Of a stretch of DNA of 64,000 nt, positions 50,150 through 60,119 are shown piece after piece. Positions within the stretch are counted from its first letter, which is position 1. The number at the start of each line of letters is the position of its first letter. The translations under genes and the position numbers were made by a program. The DNA is from Streptomyces sp. NBC_00286 (GTDB lineage Bacteria > Actinomycetota > Actinomycetes > Streptomycetales > Streptomycetaceae), in assembly GCF_036173125.1 (NCBI RefSeq), contig NZ_CP108054.1:4464001-4528000 (forward strand). Direction: 5' to 3'. Below the pieces are notes generated by a model, which was given only the letters and a program-made list of their open reading frames with translations, did not search any database and had not been told where the DNA came from.

Positions 50150-51292
50150 TCACAAAGTCCGGCCCCGCCAGGTGGACGAGGAACTCAGCCAGTGGGTGAC
50201 CCGGCTGATGTCCGAGGAGGTGACGATGCCGACAAGACGGCTGCCTTCCAGTACGAGGGCGCGGTGCACGGAGCCGCCTTGCAGCTCGGGCACGAGCCGC
50301 GCCAGCGGGTCATCGGGGTGGGGGGTGGGCAGGTCGTCGACCGGCACCATCACGCGTGCGACGGCGGTGGCCCCGCGCTCGGCCTCCGGGACCGCGTCGG
50401 CGCCCTTCAGGGTGACCAGGCCGACCGCGATGTTCTCGTTGTCGACGACGGGGAAGGCCGAGTGACGGAAGCGGAAGCGAGGCTCGGTGAGGAACTCGCT
50501 GACCGTGGCGGTGGACCGGACGGTCACCGGATCGGGAGTCATCGCCTCGCTCACCGGGATTCCGCCCAGCAGTTCACGGAGTCTGGCCTGGCCGCCTTCC
50601 ACCGTGGCCATCGAGATGATGAACCAGCCGATGACCACCAGCCATATACCGCTGAAGACCGCCCCGACGAGCACGAGGTACAAGCCGATACCGATCAGCG
50701 CCCACCCCAGCATCCGTCCCGCAGCCGTGGCCACGGCTGTTGCGCGCAGTTGGCTACCGGTCTTCCGCCACACCATCGCGCGCAGCAGCCGGCCGCCGTC
50801 CAGCGGTGCGGCGGGCAGGGCGTTGAAGACGGCCAGCAGGATGTTGATCCCCGCCAGCCAGGCCAGCGCCTCCACCACGAGCCCGGCGTCGTACAGCCCG
50901 GCCAGCCCGGCAACCAGAGCGAACAGCACTCCGAGCACCAGGCTGACCAACGGCCCCACGCCGGCGATACGCAGTTCCGCTCCCGGTGTGGATGCCTCGC
51001 TCTTGAGCCGGGCGATCCCGCCGAGCAGCCACAGGGTGAGGTCGTCGACGGACACACCGTTGCGACGGGCCACCAGCGCATGGCTGATCTCATGAGCCAG
51101 CAGCGACAGCAGGAAGACCATCGCGGTCACCGCTGAGGCGAACCAGTACTGCCATGCCGGGCGATCGGGATGAGCTTCCGGGAAGCGGCCCTCTGCCAGC
51201 CCGAGAAGGATCAGGACGAAAATGACCAGGACGCTCCAGTGCACGCCCACCCGAATACCGGCCACACGGCCCAGTGAGAACGTCGCCCGCAC
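50150..51292 (-). CDS. Site-2-type intramembrane metalloprotease with CBS pair
   Basis: About 380 residues, starting at the GTG at 51292 (GAGGTGG upstream; 51301 is also in frame). Membrane segments carry the zinc motif LAHEISHALV (about 67-76) and the second site NALPAAPLDGGRLLR (about 160-174), the M50/S2P active site of SpoIVFB and Rip1. Two CBS domains follow (about 245-365: SEAMTPDPVTVRSTATVSEF, ARVMVPVDDLPTPHPDDPLA). They would sense adenine nucleotides. Such enzymes cleave membrane-bound regulators; no anti-sigma target is nearby. It converges with the PRC operon. Confidence 0.92.
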   Translation of the reverse strand: MRATFSLGRVAGIRVGVHWSVLVIFVLILLGLAEGRFPEAHPDRPAWQYWFASAVTAMVFLLSLLAHEISHALVARRNGVSVDDLTLWLLGGIARLKSEASTPGAELRIAGVGPLVSLVLGVLFALVAGLAGLYDAGLVVEALAWLAGINILLAVFNALPAAPLDGGRLLRAMVWRKTGSQLRATAVATAAGRMLGWALIGIGLYLVLVGAVFSGIWLVVIGWFIISMATVEGGQARLRELLGGIPVSEAMTPDPVTVRSTATVSEFLTEPRFRFRHSAFPVVDNENIAVGLVTLKGADAVPEAERGATAVARVMVPVDDLPTPHPDDPLARLVPELQGGSVHRALVLEGSRLVGIVTSSDISRVTHWLSSSSTWRGRTL

Positions 51293-51779
51293 AGCAGCCA
51301 CCTCACTCGTCCATCGCCTCGGGTTGCCCCTGTGCGGGTGAGCACCCGACCACTGGCGAGAGGAGGCCGCCCGGCACTTCGAGGCACACAGACCGCCCTA
51401 TGCGCATCAGCGTCGGCAGTCGACCCCGGCTGGGCGCCACCCGGGCGGTGTGAGGGGCAGTTGATGTCCCGCTGCGTATGAATGTTCCATTTGCTCAGGT
51501 CGCGCTCTTGATCCCAGTGACCCTCCCGGGCGTGACCAAACCTCGGCACACGGTGGGACCGTCCTGTCCCTCCCTGTGTCACCCGCAAGACCCTCGGGGC
51601 GCAGTCGGCCGTGAGACGTCCGGCAGCCGACGTGTCACGTGGACGTACGGTCCGACGCCTTACCGATCTGGCGTGGGCCGTTGGAGGTGGCTTACGCCAG
51701 AGCGGTTCGCCGTCGCGTACCTCCGGCCCGGCTGCGCGCTCGCGACGCGCCTTCCTGCGCCGATCATGGGGGAGAAACT
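51293..51779. other. 487-bp divergent promoter region of the protease and ctaD
   Basis: No gene seen. A GGGAC-N6-GTCCC inverted repeat at 51555-51570 lies 210 bp upstream of ctaD and is a possible regulator site. The rest shows no structure. Confidence 0.4.
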
Positions 51780-53576
51780 ATGGCATTCTGGCCAATCCGC
51801 CGAGATTCCCCGGCAGAGAGCGGGTTGCGGCAGGGGCAGGTGCCGAGAGACGAGAAGGCGGAGAGACGCGAGGGAGCGCCCGGTGAGCCCAGGTGTACAG
51901 CGGACCAGGCCGTGACCGAAGTGACCGAAGGCCGCGCACAGGTCCGGAGGCCGCAAGTCCCACCGCTCGGGCGTGCGCTGGTGCGCTGGACACGGACTAC
52001 CGATCACAAGGTGATCGGTAATCTCTATATGGTCACCGCGTTTGGCTTCTTCCTTCTGGGCGGGGTGCTGGCGCTGTTGATGCGGGCCGAACTCGCCCGT
52101 CCCGGGCTGCAGTTGGTGAACCCGCATCAGTACAATCAGTGGTTCACCATTCACGGAACCGTCATGATGCTGCTGTTCGCGACACCGATGTTCGCCGGTT
52201 TCGCGAATGCCGTGATGCCGTTGCAGATCGGCGCGCCGGATGTGGCCTTCCCCCGGCTGAACGCTCTGTCGTACTGGATGTTCCTGTTCGGCGGCCTGAT
52301 GGTGGTCAGCGGCTTTCTGGTACCGGGCGGGGCCGCGGCATTCGGCTGGTTCGCCTACGCGCCGCTGAACAGTGCGGTGTTCAGCCCGGGTGTGGGCGGC
52401 GACCTGTGGACCATGGGCCTTGTGGTGACCGGAGTGAGCACCACCTTGGGCGCGGTCAATTTCATCACCACCATCACCTGTCTGCGCGCGCCGGGAATGA
52501 CGATGTTCCGGATGCCGATCTTCACCTGGAACATCCTGTTCACCTCGATCCTCGTGCTGCCCGCTTTCCCCGTGCTGACGGCGGCGCTGCTTGCCCTGGA
52601 ATCGGACCGGAAGTTCGGTTCGCACATCTTCGACGCGGCGAACGGCGGAGCGATCCTGTGGCAGCACCTGTTCTGGTTCTTCGGACACCCCGAGGTCTAT
52701 ATCGTCGCGCTGCCGTTCTTCGGCATCATCACCGAGGTTCTTCCCGTCTTCTCCAGGAAGCCGATCTTCGGCTATCTCGGCCTGGTCGGTGCCACGATCG
52801 CCATCACGATGCTTTCGGCGGTGGTGTGGGCGCATCACATGTTCGCCACGGGTGCGGTGCTGCTGCCGTTCTTCGCCGCGGCATCGTTCCTGATCGCTGT
52901 GCCGACCGGGGTGAAGTTCTTCAACTGGATCGGCATCATGCGCTACGGCTCCCTGTCCTTCGAGACACCGATGCTGTTCGCAGTCGGCTTCCTGGTGTCC
53001 TTCCTGCTGGGCGGCCTGAGCGGAGTGATCATCGCGTCACCGCCTCTGGACTTCCACCTCACCGACAGCTATTTCATCGTCGCTCACCTTCACTACGTCC
53101 TCTTCGGCACCGTCGTCTTCGCGACGTTCGCGGGGTTCTACTTCTGGTGGCCGAAATTCACCGGGAAAATGCTCGACGAGCGACTCGGGAAGATCCATTT
53201 CTGGACGCTTTTCGTCGGTTTCCAGACGACGTTCCTGGTGCATCACTGGCTCGGTGAAATGGGAATGCCCCGGCGCTACGCGGACTATCTGGCTGCCGAC
53301 GGGTTCACCTTGCTCAACACCGTTTCGTCCATCGGTTCCTTCCTGCTCGGCCTGTCGACGCTGCCGTTCCTCTACAACGTCTGGAAGACGGCGCGATACG
53401 GAAAGAAGGTCGAGTCCGACGACCCGTGGGGGTTCGGGCGTTCACTGGAGTGGGCGACCTCCTGCCCACCGCCGCGCCACAACTTCGCCGCCCTGCCGCG
53501 CATCCGCTCCGAATCACCGGCCTTCGACCTCCACCACCCTGGCATCGAACGGGAAGAGAAGAGGCGCCACGGATGA
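51780..53576 (+). CDS. ctaD: Cytochrome c oxidase subunit I (CtaD), orphan copy
   Basis: This 598-residue heme-copper oxidase subunit I starts at ATG 51780 after GGGGGAG. The heme a and a3/CuB ligands appear in [22 protein letters not shown] (with the His-Tyr cross-link pair), WAHHMF and [10 protein letters not shown]. Twelve membrane helices fit. The N-terminal extension before [18 protein letters not shown] is about 60 residues, much longer than usual (about 15), so a later GTG near 51912 could be the true start. Only ctaF accompanies it; no subunit II or III, so this is a second, accessory copy as known in other Streptomyces. Confidence 0.92.
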   Translation: MAFWPIRRDSPAESGLRQGQVPRDEKAERREGAPGEPRCTADQAVTEVTEGRAQVRRPQVPPLGRALVRWTRTTDHKVIGNLYMVTAFGFFLLGGVLALLMRAELARPGLQLVNPHQYNQWFTIHGTVMMLLFATPMFAGFANAVMPLQIGAPDVAFPRLNALSYWMFLFGGLMVVSGFLVPGGAAAFGWFAYAPLNSAVFSPGVGGDLWTMGLVVTGVSTTLGAVNFITTITCLRAPGMTMFRMPIFTWNILFTSILVLPAFPVLTAALLALESDRKFGSHIFDAANGGAILWQHLFWFFGHPEVYIVALPFFGIITEVLPVFSRKPIFGYLGLVGATIAITMLSAVVWAHHMFATGAVLLPFFAAASFLIAVPTGVKFFNWIGIMRYGSLSFETPMLFAVGFLVSFLLGGLSGVIIASPPLDFHLTDSYFIVAHLHYVLFGTVVFATFAGFYFWWPKFTGKMLDERLGKIHFWTLFVGFQTTFLVHHWLGEMGMPRRYADYLAADGFTLLNTVSSIGSFLLGLSTLPFLYNVWKTARYGKKVESDDPWGFGRSLEWATSCPPPRHNFAALPRIRSESPAFDLHHPGIEREEKRRHG

Positions 53577-53992
53577 AAACGGAAGCCGTGCTCTTCGCCG
53601 GTGTGGCGGCGTTCTTCGCGGTCACGGCCGGGAGTTATGGCTGGTTCGCGGCCGACCCGGCCGGAACCGCCGTCCTGATCGTGGCCTTTGTCATGGCATC
53701 ACTGGTGTCCTTCTTCCTCGCCGTCCAGTACCGGCGGCGCGGGCGCCGGCCGCAGGACCGCAGGGACGCCGAAGTGGCTCCGAGCACCGGCCCGGTGGAG
53801 TTCCTTCCGCCTGACAGCCCCTGGCCGATCACCGTCGCGGCCGGCTTCATCATCGTGGCGCTGGGTGTCGTGTTCGGGCTGTGGCTGCTACTGATCGGCC
53901 TCGGAGTGCTGACGCTGGGTGTCCTCGGCATGGTCTTCGAACACGCGGGGCGTCAGGATTCGCGCGAATCGTCCGCCGATCGGCCACGCTGA
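53573..53992 (+). CDS. ctaF: Cytochrome c oxidase subunit IV (CtaF-like)
   Basis: This 139-residue protein starts at the ATG at 53573, overlapping the ctaD stop (ATGA). Four hydrophobic helices are at about 5-25, 30-50, 85-102 and 103-122 ([40 protein letters not shown]). It matches the small actinobacterial oxidase subunit IV. The last 40 bp overlap the convergent qcrB gene. Confidence 0.85.
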   Translation: MKTEAVLFAGVAAFFAVTAGSYGWFAADPAGTAVLIVAFVMASLVSFFLAVQYRRRGRRPQDRRDAEVAPSTGPVEFLPPDSPWPITVAAGFIIVALGVVFGLWLLLIGLGVLTLGVLGMVFEHAGRQDSRESSADRPR

Positions 53993-55617
53993 GCGGGCCG
54001 CCGGGCGGCCGACTCGACCAGGGACCCCTCCTCGGCGTCATCCGGCTGGGGGTGTGCGGAGGCCGCGTACCACGTGTGGAGCGCCGCTCGCAGCCGCGCG
54101 ACCTTGCCCGCGGAAGCGTCCGGCTCCCGGGGCGGTGCCACCGGCAGGCTCCCCCGCATCAGGATGTGGCGCTCCTCGGACTCGACCGGCCGGTGGCTCT
54201 CCGTGTAGCCGCCCTCGACCGTCTGCCGTACCTCACCGGTCTCCACGCCCTTTGTGAGCCGCTCCTGTTCGGCGTCCCGCAGCGCCACGCAGACCCGCTT
54301 GGTCACCAGGAAGGCGACCACCGGCAGCACGATCACGGCCACGCGCAGCACCCAGGTCAGCGCCTCCAGGGAGACACGGAAGGTGAGCGCCACGATGTCG
54401 TTGCCGCCTGCCAGGAGCAGCACACCGTAGAAGACGACCCCTGCGACACCGAAGCCGGTACGCACGGGCCGGTCCCGGGGCCGGTCGCACAGATGATGCT
54501 CACGCCGGTCATCGGTCACCCACGCCTCGAAGAAGGGATACGCGTACAGGACCGCGAACAGCGCGGCGGGCAGGACCACGGCCGGCAGGAGCACGTTCCA
54601 CATCAGCGTGTGCCCGGCAATCACCGTCTCCCATGGGGGGATCAGCCGCAGTGCGCCTTCCAGGAAGCCGACGTACCAGTCGGGCTGCGCGCCGGTCGAC
54701 ACCTGGTCCGGGCGGTAGGGCCCGTACACCCATACGGGGTTGATCTGCGCGAGCCCGCCCATTCCCACCAGCACGCCGAAGACCATGAAGAACAGCCCGC
54801 TGGATGAGGTGGCGAAATGCGGGACCATCGGCTTGCCGACGACGTTGCGGTTGGTCTTGCCGGGGCCCGCCCACTGGGTGTGTTTCAGATAGAACACCAG
54901 GATCAGATGGACCGTCACCAGAGCCAAGAGCAGACCGGGCAGCAGCAGAATATGCAGGCTGTACAGTCGGCCGATGATCTCTTCACCGGGGAACTCGCCG
55001 CCGAAGGCGAACATCGCGACGTAGGTCCCGACGACCGGAATCGACAGCATGATGCCCTGGGCGATCCGCATGCCGGTTCCGGAGAGCAGGTCATCGGGCA
55101 GCGAGTAACCGGCGAATCCCTCCGCGATGGCGAGCAGGAACAGCGTGACACCGATCAACCAGTTCCCCTCCCGGGGCCTACGGAAAGCCCCGGTGAAGAA
55201 GATACGCAGCATGTGCACCCCGATCGCCGCCACGAACACGAGGGCTGCCCAGTGGTGCATCTGACGGATCAGCAGACCACCGCGTACATCGAAGCTGATG
55301 TCCAGGGTGGAAGCGAAAGCCTCCGACATCCGGATGCCGTTCAGCGGGGTGTACGAACCGTTGTAGACGACCTCCGTCATGGACGGCTTGAAGAACAGCG
55401 TGAGGTAGATCCCGGTCAGAAAGAGGACGACAAAGCTGTAGAGGGCCAGTTCACCCAGATAAAAGGACCAGTGACTGGGGAAGGCCTTGCGCAGCAATCC
55501 ACCGGCCTCACCGACCGGCAACCGTCCGTCGAGCGCAAAGGCGGTCCGGCGCGCCGCCCGCCGCATCCTCCGTTCCACGGCATACGCCTTCAGCCGAGTC
55601 CGCCGGAAGAAGATCAC
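53953..55617 (-). CDS. qcrB: Cytochrome bc1-type cytochrome b subunit (QcrB-like), orphan copy
   Basis: This 554-residue protein starts at GTG 55617. The N-terminal half has the b-heme histidines in MHHWAALVFVAAIGVHMLRI and SLHILLLPGLLLALVTVHLI. The Qo motif PPWE is seen as IPPWETVIAG, plus GGLAQINPVWVYGPY typical of actinobacteria. The C-terminal 120 residues are an unusual polar tail. No Rieske (QcrA) or cytochrome c (QcrC) gene is next to it. It overlaps ctaF by 40 bp tail to tail. Confidence 0.92.
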   Translation of the reverse strand: MIFFRRTRLKAYAVERRMRRAARRTAFALDGRLPVGEAGGLLRKAFPSHWSFYLGELALYSFVVLFLTGIYLTLFFKPSMTEVVYNGSYTPLNGIRMSEAFASTLDISFDVRGGLLIRQMHHWAALVFVAAIGVHMLRIFFTGAFRRPREGNWLIGVTLFLLAIAEGFAGYSLPDDLLSGTGMRIAQGIMLSIPVVGTYVAMFAFGGEFPGEEIIGRLYSLHILLLPGLLLALVTVHLILVFYLKHTQWAGPGKTNRNVVGKPMVPHFATSSSGLFFMVFGVLVGMGGLAQINPVWVYGPYRPDQVSTGAQPDWYVGFLEGALRLIPPWETVIAGHTLMWNVLLPAVVLPAALFAVLYAYPFFEAWVTDDRREHHLCDRPRDRPVRTGFGVAGVVFYGVLLLAGGNDIVALTFRVSLEALTWVLRVAVIVLPVVAFLVTKRVCVALRDAEQERLTKGVETGEVRQTVEGGYTESHRPVESEERHILMRGSLPVAPPREPDASAGKVARLRAALHTWYAASAHPQPDDAEEGSLVESAARRPAQRGRSADDSRES

Positions 55618-56243
55618 AGGCCGCTCCCGCTGTCTCTGCGTTTGCGATCAACCATAGGGAAGAATTGTCAGGGAGCGTCGACACGCGCCGCGGTCGCCCT
55701 CCGCACGTACGCCCAGTCACTCGACTTTGACCTTTTCCATTTCGGCCGATCTTCCAGTCGCTTCCATGGCGCAAGTACGAAGCGAACGAGGGACGACGGA
55801 ATCCCCTCTTGCCGATGACGCCGATCCAGGCGATGGGCCGTGGATGCGGGAGCGCGAACGACAGCGCCGGAGCTCATACGCCGTCGAACAGGATCCGGCT
55901 CTACGATGACCGCGCGGGCTGGACGGTCTGCCACGGGAAATCCCCGGAATGCCGCACGAGTCGAGGCGAGCCCCATGCCCACCGCCAACTGCCCCCGGCA
56001 TTCAGCCTCGTCGGCCCAGTCAACACCGCGCGAATCCTTGAGCAACACACCAATCAACACGACACACTCAGGCACAAAGCACACTCCAGGACCAACACTC
56101 TGCGTCCATGGAAACACTCGCCCCTGAGGCATCCGCGCCTCGAAGGCGTCAGGAACTGGGCTCTGTCGAAGGCCCGCTCTCCGCGCGATAGCAGATCTCG
56201 CACACCGGCCCGGAGCGGTTCACAACCAGGTCTGGCCGGTTGA
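55618..56243. other. 626-bp stretch without a recognised gene
   Basis: The left end is the qcrB promoter. Frames up to 56243 show no strong codon bias. A fragment with good bias starts at 56244. Confidence 0.45.
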
Positions 56244-56471
56244 GAAGCACGGCTGGGAGGCCGGCTTGGGCGCTGGTGGACACACTTCGCCGAACGGCTG
56301 TCCGGGCGCCAGGGCCCCATCGCGGTGCCCGTCGCCGCGATCTCCCATATCGGCACCGTGGTACGGCTGGCGTCCCCTGCCGCAGCGTTTCCGCAGTTGA
56401 CGGCTCCCGAGCGGTGGCTGCGCCGCAATCTCATCTCGCGACTCCCGGGCGGCATGCGTGAAAGCGACTGA
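56244..56471 (+). pseudogene. Fragment of an unknown coding sequence
   Basis: After an in-frame TGA at 56241-56243 the plus frame reads RWWTHFAERLSGRQGPIAVP, through VAAISHIGTVVRLASPAA, to a stop at 56471 (RNLISRLPGGMRESD). Codon bias is excellent but there is no start codon with a ribosome-binding site. The stop overlaps the start of the PRC-barrel remnant by 14 bp. It is probably the 3' end of a truncated gene. Confidence 0.45.
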
Positions 56472-56768
56472 TCTCCTCAGCGCCGAGGTGGTGGACACAA
56501 GCGGCCGCCGAATCGGCACCCTGCATGACATCCGCCTGCCCGTCCTTCGTCCAGCGGCCCGTGGCGCATCGACGCGGTCATGGTCGGACCGACCGCGCTG
56601 GCCTACCGGTTCGGCTACGCGGAGCACGACGTCACCGGCCCCTGACTCCTGGCAGCGGTGGCCAGTTGGCTCGGCCGCCGGACGAAGCGGATCCCCTGGG
56701 TGGAGGTTGTCTCGCTGGAGCAGCGGCGTCTGGTCGTCCGCGCACAAGGGAAGGAAGCATCCGCATGA
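56458..56768 (+). pseudogene. PRC-barrel gene with frameshift and nonsense codon
   Basis: A GTG at 56458 opens KATDLLSAEVVDTSGRRIGT (a PRC-barrel start). The reading frame then changes after HDIRLP near 56540-56560, and coding continues as WRIDAVMVGPTALAYRFGYA, then EHDVTGP. A TGA stands where a Trp would fit, followed by LLAAVASWLGRRTKRIPWVE to a stop at 56768. The two lesions make it inactive unless sequencing errors explain them. The stop overlaps the start of a 37-residue membrane gene (ATGA). Confidence 0.75.
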
Positions 56769-56878
56769 CGACAGAGGGGTTGGCGGTCCTCTTCGCCTGG
56801 CTGGAGTACCTCACTCTCATCACCCTGCTGGCCTGGTGGGTCTTGCGACACCGCCCCGGCGACCGGGAGGACCCGTAG
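56765..56878 (+). CDS. 37-residue single-pass membrane peptide
   Basis: MTTEGLAVLFAWLEYLTLIT, continuing LLAWWVLRHRPGDREDP: one hydrophobic helix and a charged tail. The ATG overlaps the PRC remnant stop. AAGGGAAGGA lies about 13 bases upstream. Together with 48952-49095 it suggests a conserved pairing of micro membrane proteins and PRC-barrels. Confidence 0.55.
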   Translation: MTTEGLAVLFAWLEYLTLITLLAWWVLRHRPGDREDP

Positions 56879-57005
56879 GCAATTCCGGTACTGGTCACTT
56901 GGGCCGCGACCGCCTCGCTGCCCGGCGGGGGTGCCGGCTGATGACCGCGCCGGTGTTGATCAGCCAACGCTCCTAGGGCTGGCTGGTGCCCGGTTGTCCG
57001 GGGAG

Positions 57006-58037
57006 TCAGCTAGTGGCTTCCTCGGCGGCGGGGCGGGTCTGACGGTGATCGGCGGCGTACGCCGCGAAGACACGGCCCCGCGACCCGCCGTTGTACAGAT
57101 GCCGCTGATCGAGCGTCTTGGCCAGATCATCCAAAGCGGCGGCCAGTACACCGGCCGTCAGACGTACATCCGTTCTTCCGGCCGCCTGTCCCCGCTCTGC
57201 GAGGAGAACAGCGTGGCGCACCATGACGGCCAGCGACGTACGATCCGCGCCATCGTGGAAGTAGTACGCCTCCGGGTACTGGGCGAAGTCGACGCGGACA
57301 CGCACGACTTCCCCGGCCAGGCTGTCCAGCGTGGTCGCGCCTGCGGACGATTCCAGCAGCCGCATATCCGGGTCGGCGTGCCGGAGCAGGGCGAGCCGAA
57401 CGGCCAGGGCTCTCCTGCGGGCCAGGGCCGGGTAGAGCTCCAGCACCCATGCCACGGTGGCGGACAACAGGACGAACCCGATCAGGGCCTCCAGCGGCGC
57501 TGCGACGCGGAGCCACCCTGCTTCCGGTGCGATGTCCCCCAGCCCCAGGGTGCCCACCATGACGAGCGACACGTACAGAGCGTCCAGCAGGTCGGCCCGC
57601 TCGGACGGCGAAAGCCCTTCGGCGAACGCGAACGATTCCGGCATGTGCGGCCAGTAGATCAACGCCCACCCCAGCACAACGGCAAGGGCCCATGTCCCGA
57701 CGACGGCGACCATGCCGAGCGGCCCGACCAGTCCGGCCGTCCGATGCCAGAAGGGGAGCCGGTGGGAAAGCCTCCACATCGCGGTCATGATCAGCCGGCT
57801 CAGCCCGCCCCGACGAGTCGGGTGCCAAATCGTATGGAAAAGATCACGAAGGGCCACCAGCACGACGACAACACCGACTGCGGAGATCAACCAGCCCACG
57901 CGAACCACGCCTGTGCGGAGAGTGCCGGCCGTACCCCGCGTCGGACCGGCGAAGTACTCGGCGACGCATCCCCACCCCGTCGGCTCGGCGCACACCAGGC
58001 CGTGGACGAGCGCGACGGTGATGCAACCGCAGACCAC
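57006..58037 (-). CDS. Two-TM potassium-channel-like protein
   Basis: From the GTG at 58037 (GGGGAGG seven bases upstream) the product is 343 residues. Membrane segments lie near the N-terminus (VGWLISAVGVVVVLVALRDL) and around WALAVVLGWALIYW and FVLLSATVAWVLELYPALA. The pore motif VGTLGLGDIAP is a K+-selectivity-filter-like sequence (TxGxGD). The C-terminal 130 residues are cytosolic and helical. It could conduct K+ or sense voltage/ligand. A second frame from ATG 58156 (MEITTGGWFLSLGAIAASLT), with GGAGGT upstream and good codons, may be the original N-terminus before a frameshift near 58040. Confidence 0.82.
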   Translation of the reverse strand: MVCGCITVALVHGLVCAEPTGWGCVAEYFAGPTRGTAGTLRTGVVRVGWLISAVGVVVVLVALRDLFHTIWHPTRRGGLSRLIMTAMWRLSHRLPFWHRTAGLVGPLGMVAVVGTWALAVVLGWALIYWPHMPESFAFAEGLSPSERADLLDALYVSLVMVGTLGLGDIAPEAGWLRVAAPLEALIGFVLLSATVAWVLELYPALARRRALAVRLALLRHADPDMRLLESSAGATTLDSLAGEVVRVRVDFAQYPEAYYFHDGADRTSLAVMVRHAVLLAERGQAAGRTDVRLTAGVLAAALDDLAKTLDQRHLYNGGSRGRVFAAYAADHRQTRPAAEEATS

Positions 58038-58483
58038 ATGGTCGCCTCCCCAAAGCCAACCGCATGCCGGCCCACGGCGCACAGCGCCAACTCCAGAGTG
58101 AGCGACGCGGCGATCGCACCCAAGCTCAGGAACCACCCACCCGTGGTGATCTCCATTCGGACCTCCGGATCGTTGCTCGGTCAGGCACTGCCCGTACCCC
58201 CTGGGCAACCGTCGCAGTAATGCCTCTCCACCCGTCCGTGGCGCACCGACAAGTTCATTGCTTCGGAAGCGTCCCGATCAGCGGACGCCAGCCATAAGTT
58301 GAGGCACTGATATCGGGCGCTGTCGGCGCTTCCGGACGATGGTCGACCTTCCTGGCCACCGGCAGCGGCCCGCCACATCGACGACGTGCACACCACGGCA
58401 TTCGGGCGACTGCTCACCACGGCTACCCGGCGGAGTGGCATCACTGATTCGCCGCGACACCCCAAAGAGGCGCAGCGGCGGCC

Positions 58484-58690
58484 TTACGGGGATTCCTCCG
58501 CCTCCCGGCACACTGGGCAAGTCAGTTGGCGGGCCGCTCGGTCGTGGGTCACCTTGCCCGGGCTGGCGGGTCCGCGCAGTACCTTGCCCTCGGAGCGCAC
58601 GTGATCAGCGCACACGGCCGCTCCGCACACGCGGCATACAGCGACCGCGGCCACCGTACGACCTTGCTGGACACATTCGTAGCAGTCCAT
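58484..58690 (-). CDS. DUF2180 zinc-ribbon-like protein
   Basis: This 68-residue protein has four Cys pairs: DCYECVQQG, VCRVCGAAVCADHV and LTCPVCREAE, plus a His in ADHVR. This matches DUF2180, a short zinc-binding family common in actinobacteria. ATG 58690. Function unknown. An intact gene inside a degraded stretch. Confidence 0.82.
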   Translation of the reverse strand: MDCYECVQQGRTVAAVAVCRVCGAAVCADHVRSEGKVLRGPASPGKVTHDRAARQLTCPVCREAEESP

Positions 58691-58899
58691 AGCGTGGGCC
58701 TTTCGGTTGGGAGATCGGAGGGATCACCCAGTCGCGTCCTTTGAGTTCTCCCCTCATTCCCCCTCCCCTGGGTCCCCCCGCGGCTGCATGCGAAACAGGA
58801 CGCCGCTCGGTCCGCCGCGGGGCCTTGACGTGCTGGTGCCAGACAACAGTGAGCAGGGATGCGCGCGGCGCGAGGGAAGGGCCGGCACGCGGGCCGCCA
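58691..58899. other. Gap before antiporter remnant
   Basis: No coding signal; contains the DUF2180 promoter. Confidence 0.35.
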
Positions 58900-59045
58900 G
58901 TGCCACCACCAGAGTGGAGCCCCATCAGCGCGATGAGCACACCGACTTCGGTGACGTGTTCCGTCAGCAGTCGGTCATCCACGGGATCGATCACAGGCAG
59001 CGGCAGGGGGCAGCACTGCCGCGAGCAGCGCTCCCCCTCCCAACC
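58900..59045 (-). pseudogene. Cation/proton antiporter N-terminal fragment
   Basis: On the minus strand PLPVIDPVDDRLLTEHVTEV, then GVLIALMG, read like the beginning of a CPA-type antiporter (second helix plus acidic loop). GALLAAVLPP precedes it in another frame. After IALMG the match stops. No start or stop fits, so it is a remnant at best. Confidence 0.35.
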
Positions 59046-59118
59046 ATGCGAGCACCCCATCGGCGATCGTCACTGGGCTGTGCCTGTCCTTCCGTCACGC
59101 CGCCACGGCCCCGCGCGC

Positions 59119-59930
59119 ATGCCGCACGGAAGCGCGGCCAACTATCCGCACGTAACCGACGCGACTGTGGCCCCAGCCCACGTAGGCCATCTCGTGCCCT
59201 GGGTGCGCCGCAGCGGGCCGGACCTGTCCGCGATCGCCGGGCCCGACGCCTTCTGGCTGCACACCCCCGTGGAGTTGCGCGGCAAGGACCTGACCACCAT
59301 CGCCGAGTTCACGGTGTCCGCAGGACAGCGCATACCTTTCGTCCTGACACACGCCCCCTCCCACCTGCCCCGCCCGCAGCCCGTGGACGGCGAGAAAGCG
59401 ATCGCGGACACCGAGACGTTCTGGACCTCGCGGATGTCCCGGTGCCGGTACGAGGGTCAGTGGCCGCAGGAGGTACGGCGCTCCCTGCTCCTGCTCAAGG
59501 CGCTCACCTACGCGCCCACGGGCGGCGTCCTGGCCGCGGCCACCACCTCCCTGCCCGAGCGGATCGGTGGAGTCCGCAACTGGGACTACCGCTACTGCTG
59601 GCTGCGGGACGCCGCCTTCACCCTGCAGGCGTTGCTCGGCACCGGTTACACCGCCGAGGCCGCGGCCTGGCGTGAGTGGCTGCTGCGCGCGGTCGCCAGC
59701 GATCCGGGAAAGCTGCAGATCATGTACGCGGTGGACGGCGCGCGCCGGCTGCCCGAGCACACCCTGGACTGGCTGTCCGGCTACGAAGGGTCCGCCCCGG
59801 TACGGATCGGCAACGCCGCCGCCGACCAGCTCCAGCTGGACGTCTGGGGAGCGGTGCTCGACACACTGCACCTGGCACGCGACACCGGGCTCACGATCAC
59901 CCTAAGTGACACCCGCAACTGGCCGTACGT
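59119..59930 (+). pseudogene. Glycoside hydrolase family 15 fragment
   Basis: From about 59180 the plus frame reads GHLVPWVRRSGPDLSAIAGP, RGKDLTTIAEFTVSAGQRIP, LLLLKALTYAPTGGVLAAAT and RIGGVRNWDYRYCWLRDAAF. It continues through VRIGNAAADQLQLDVWGAVL and ends abruptly after LTITLSD. This is the middle of a GH15 trehalase/glucoamylase-like protein of about 600 residues. About 150 N-terminal and 250 C-terminal residues are missing, including the general base region. The open frame runs on to 60177 without homology. The fragment has good codon use, so decay is recent. Confidence 0.8.
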
Positions 59931-60119
59931 GGGGGGAATTTCTGGTGGCCGCTGTCAGTCGACCCCGCCGTGCCCTGTCCTAGCTCCACAGCGCTTGGTC
60001 GAAAAATCTTCTGCGTCGCTCAAGCGCCCGGCAGTAAAGGACTGTGACGCCTGTCGTTGTCGAGGCCGCCGGCAGGGTGCGGTGCCACTCGCCCCGAGCC
60101 CGACTGTCCGGCCCGCCGG

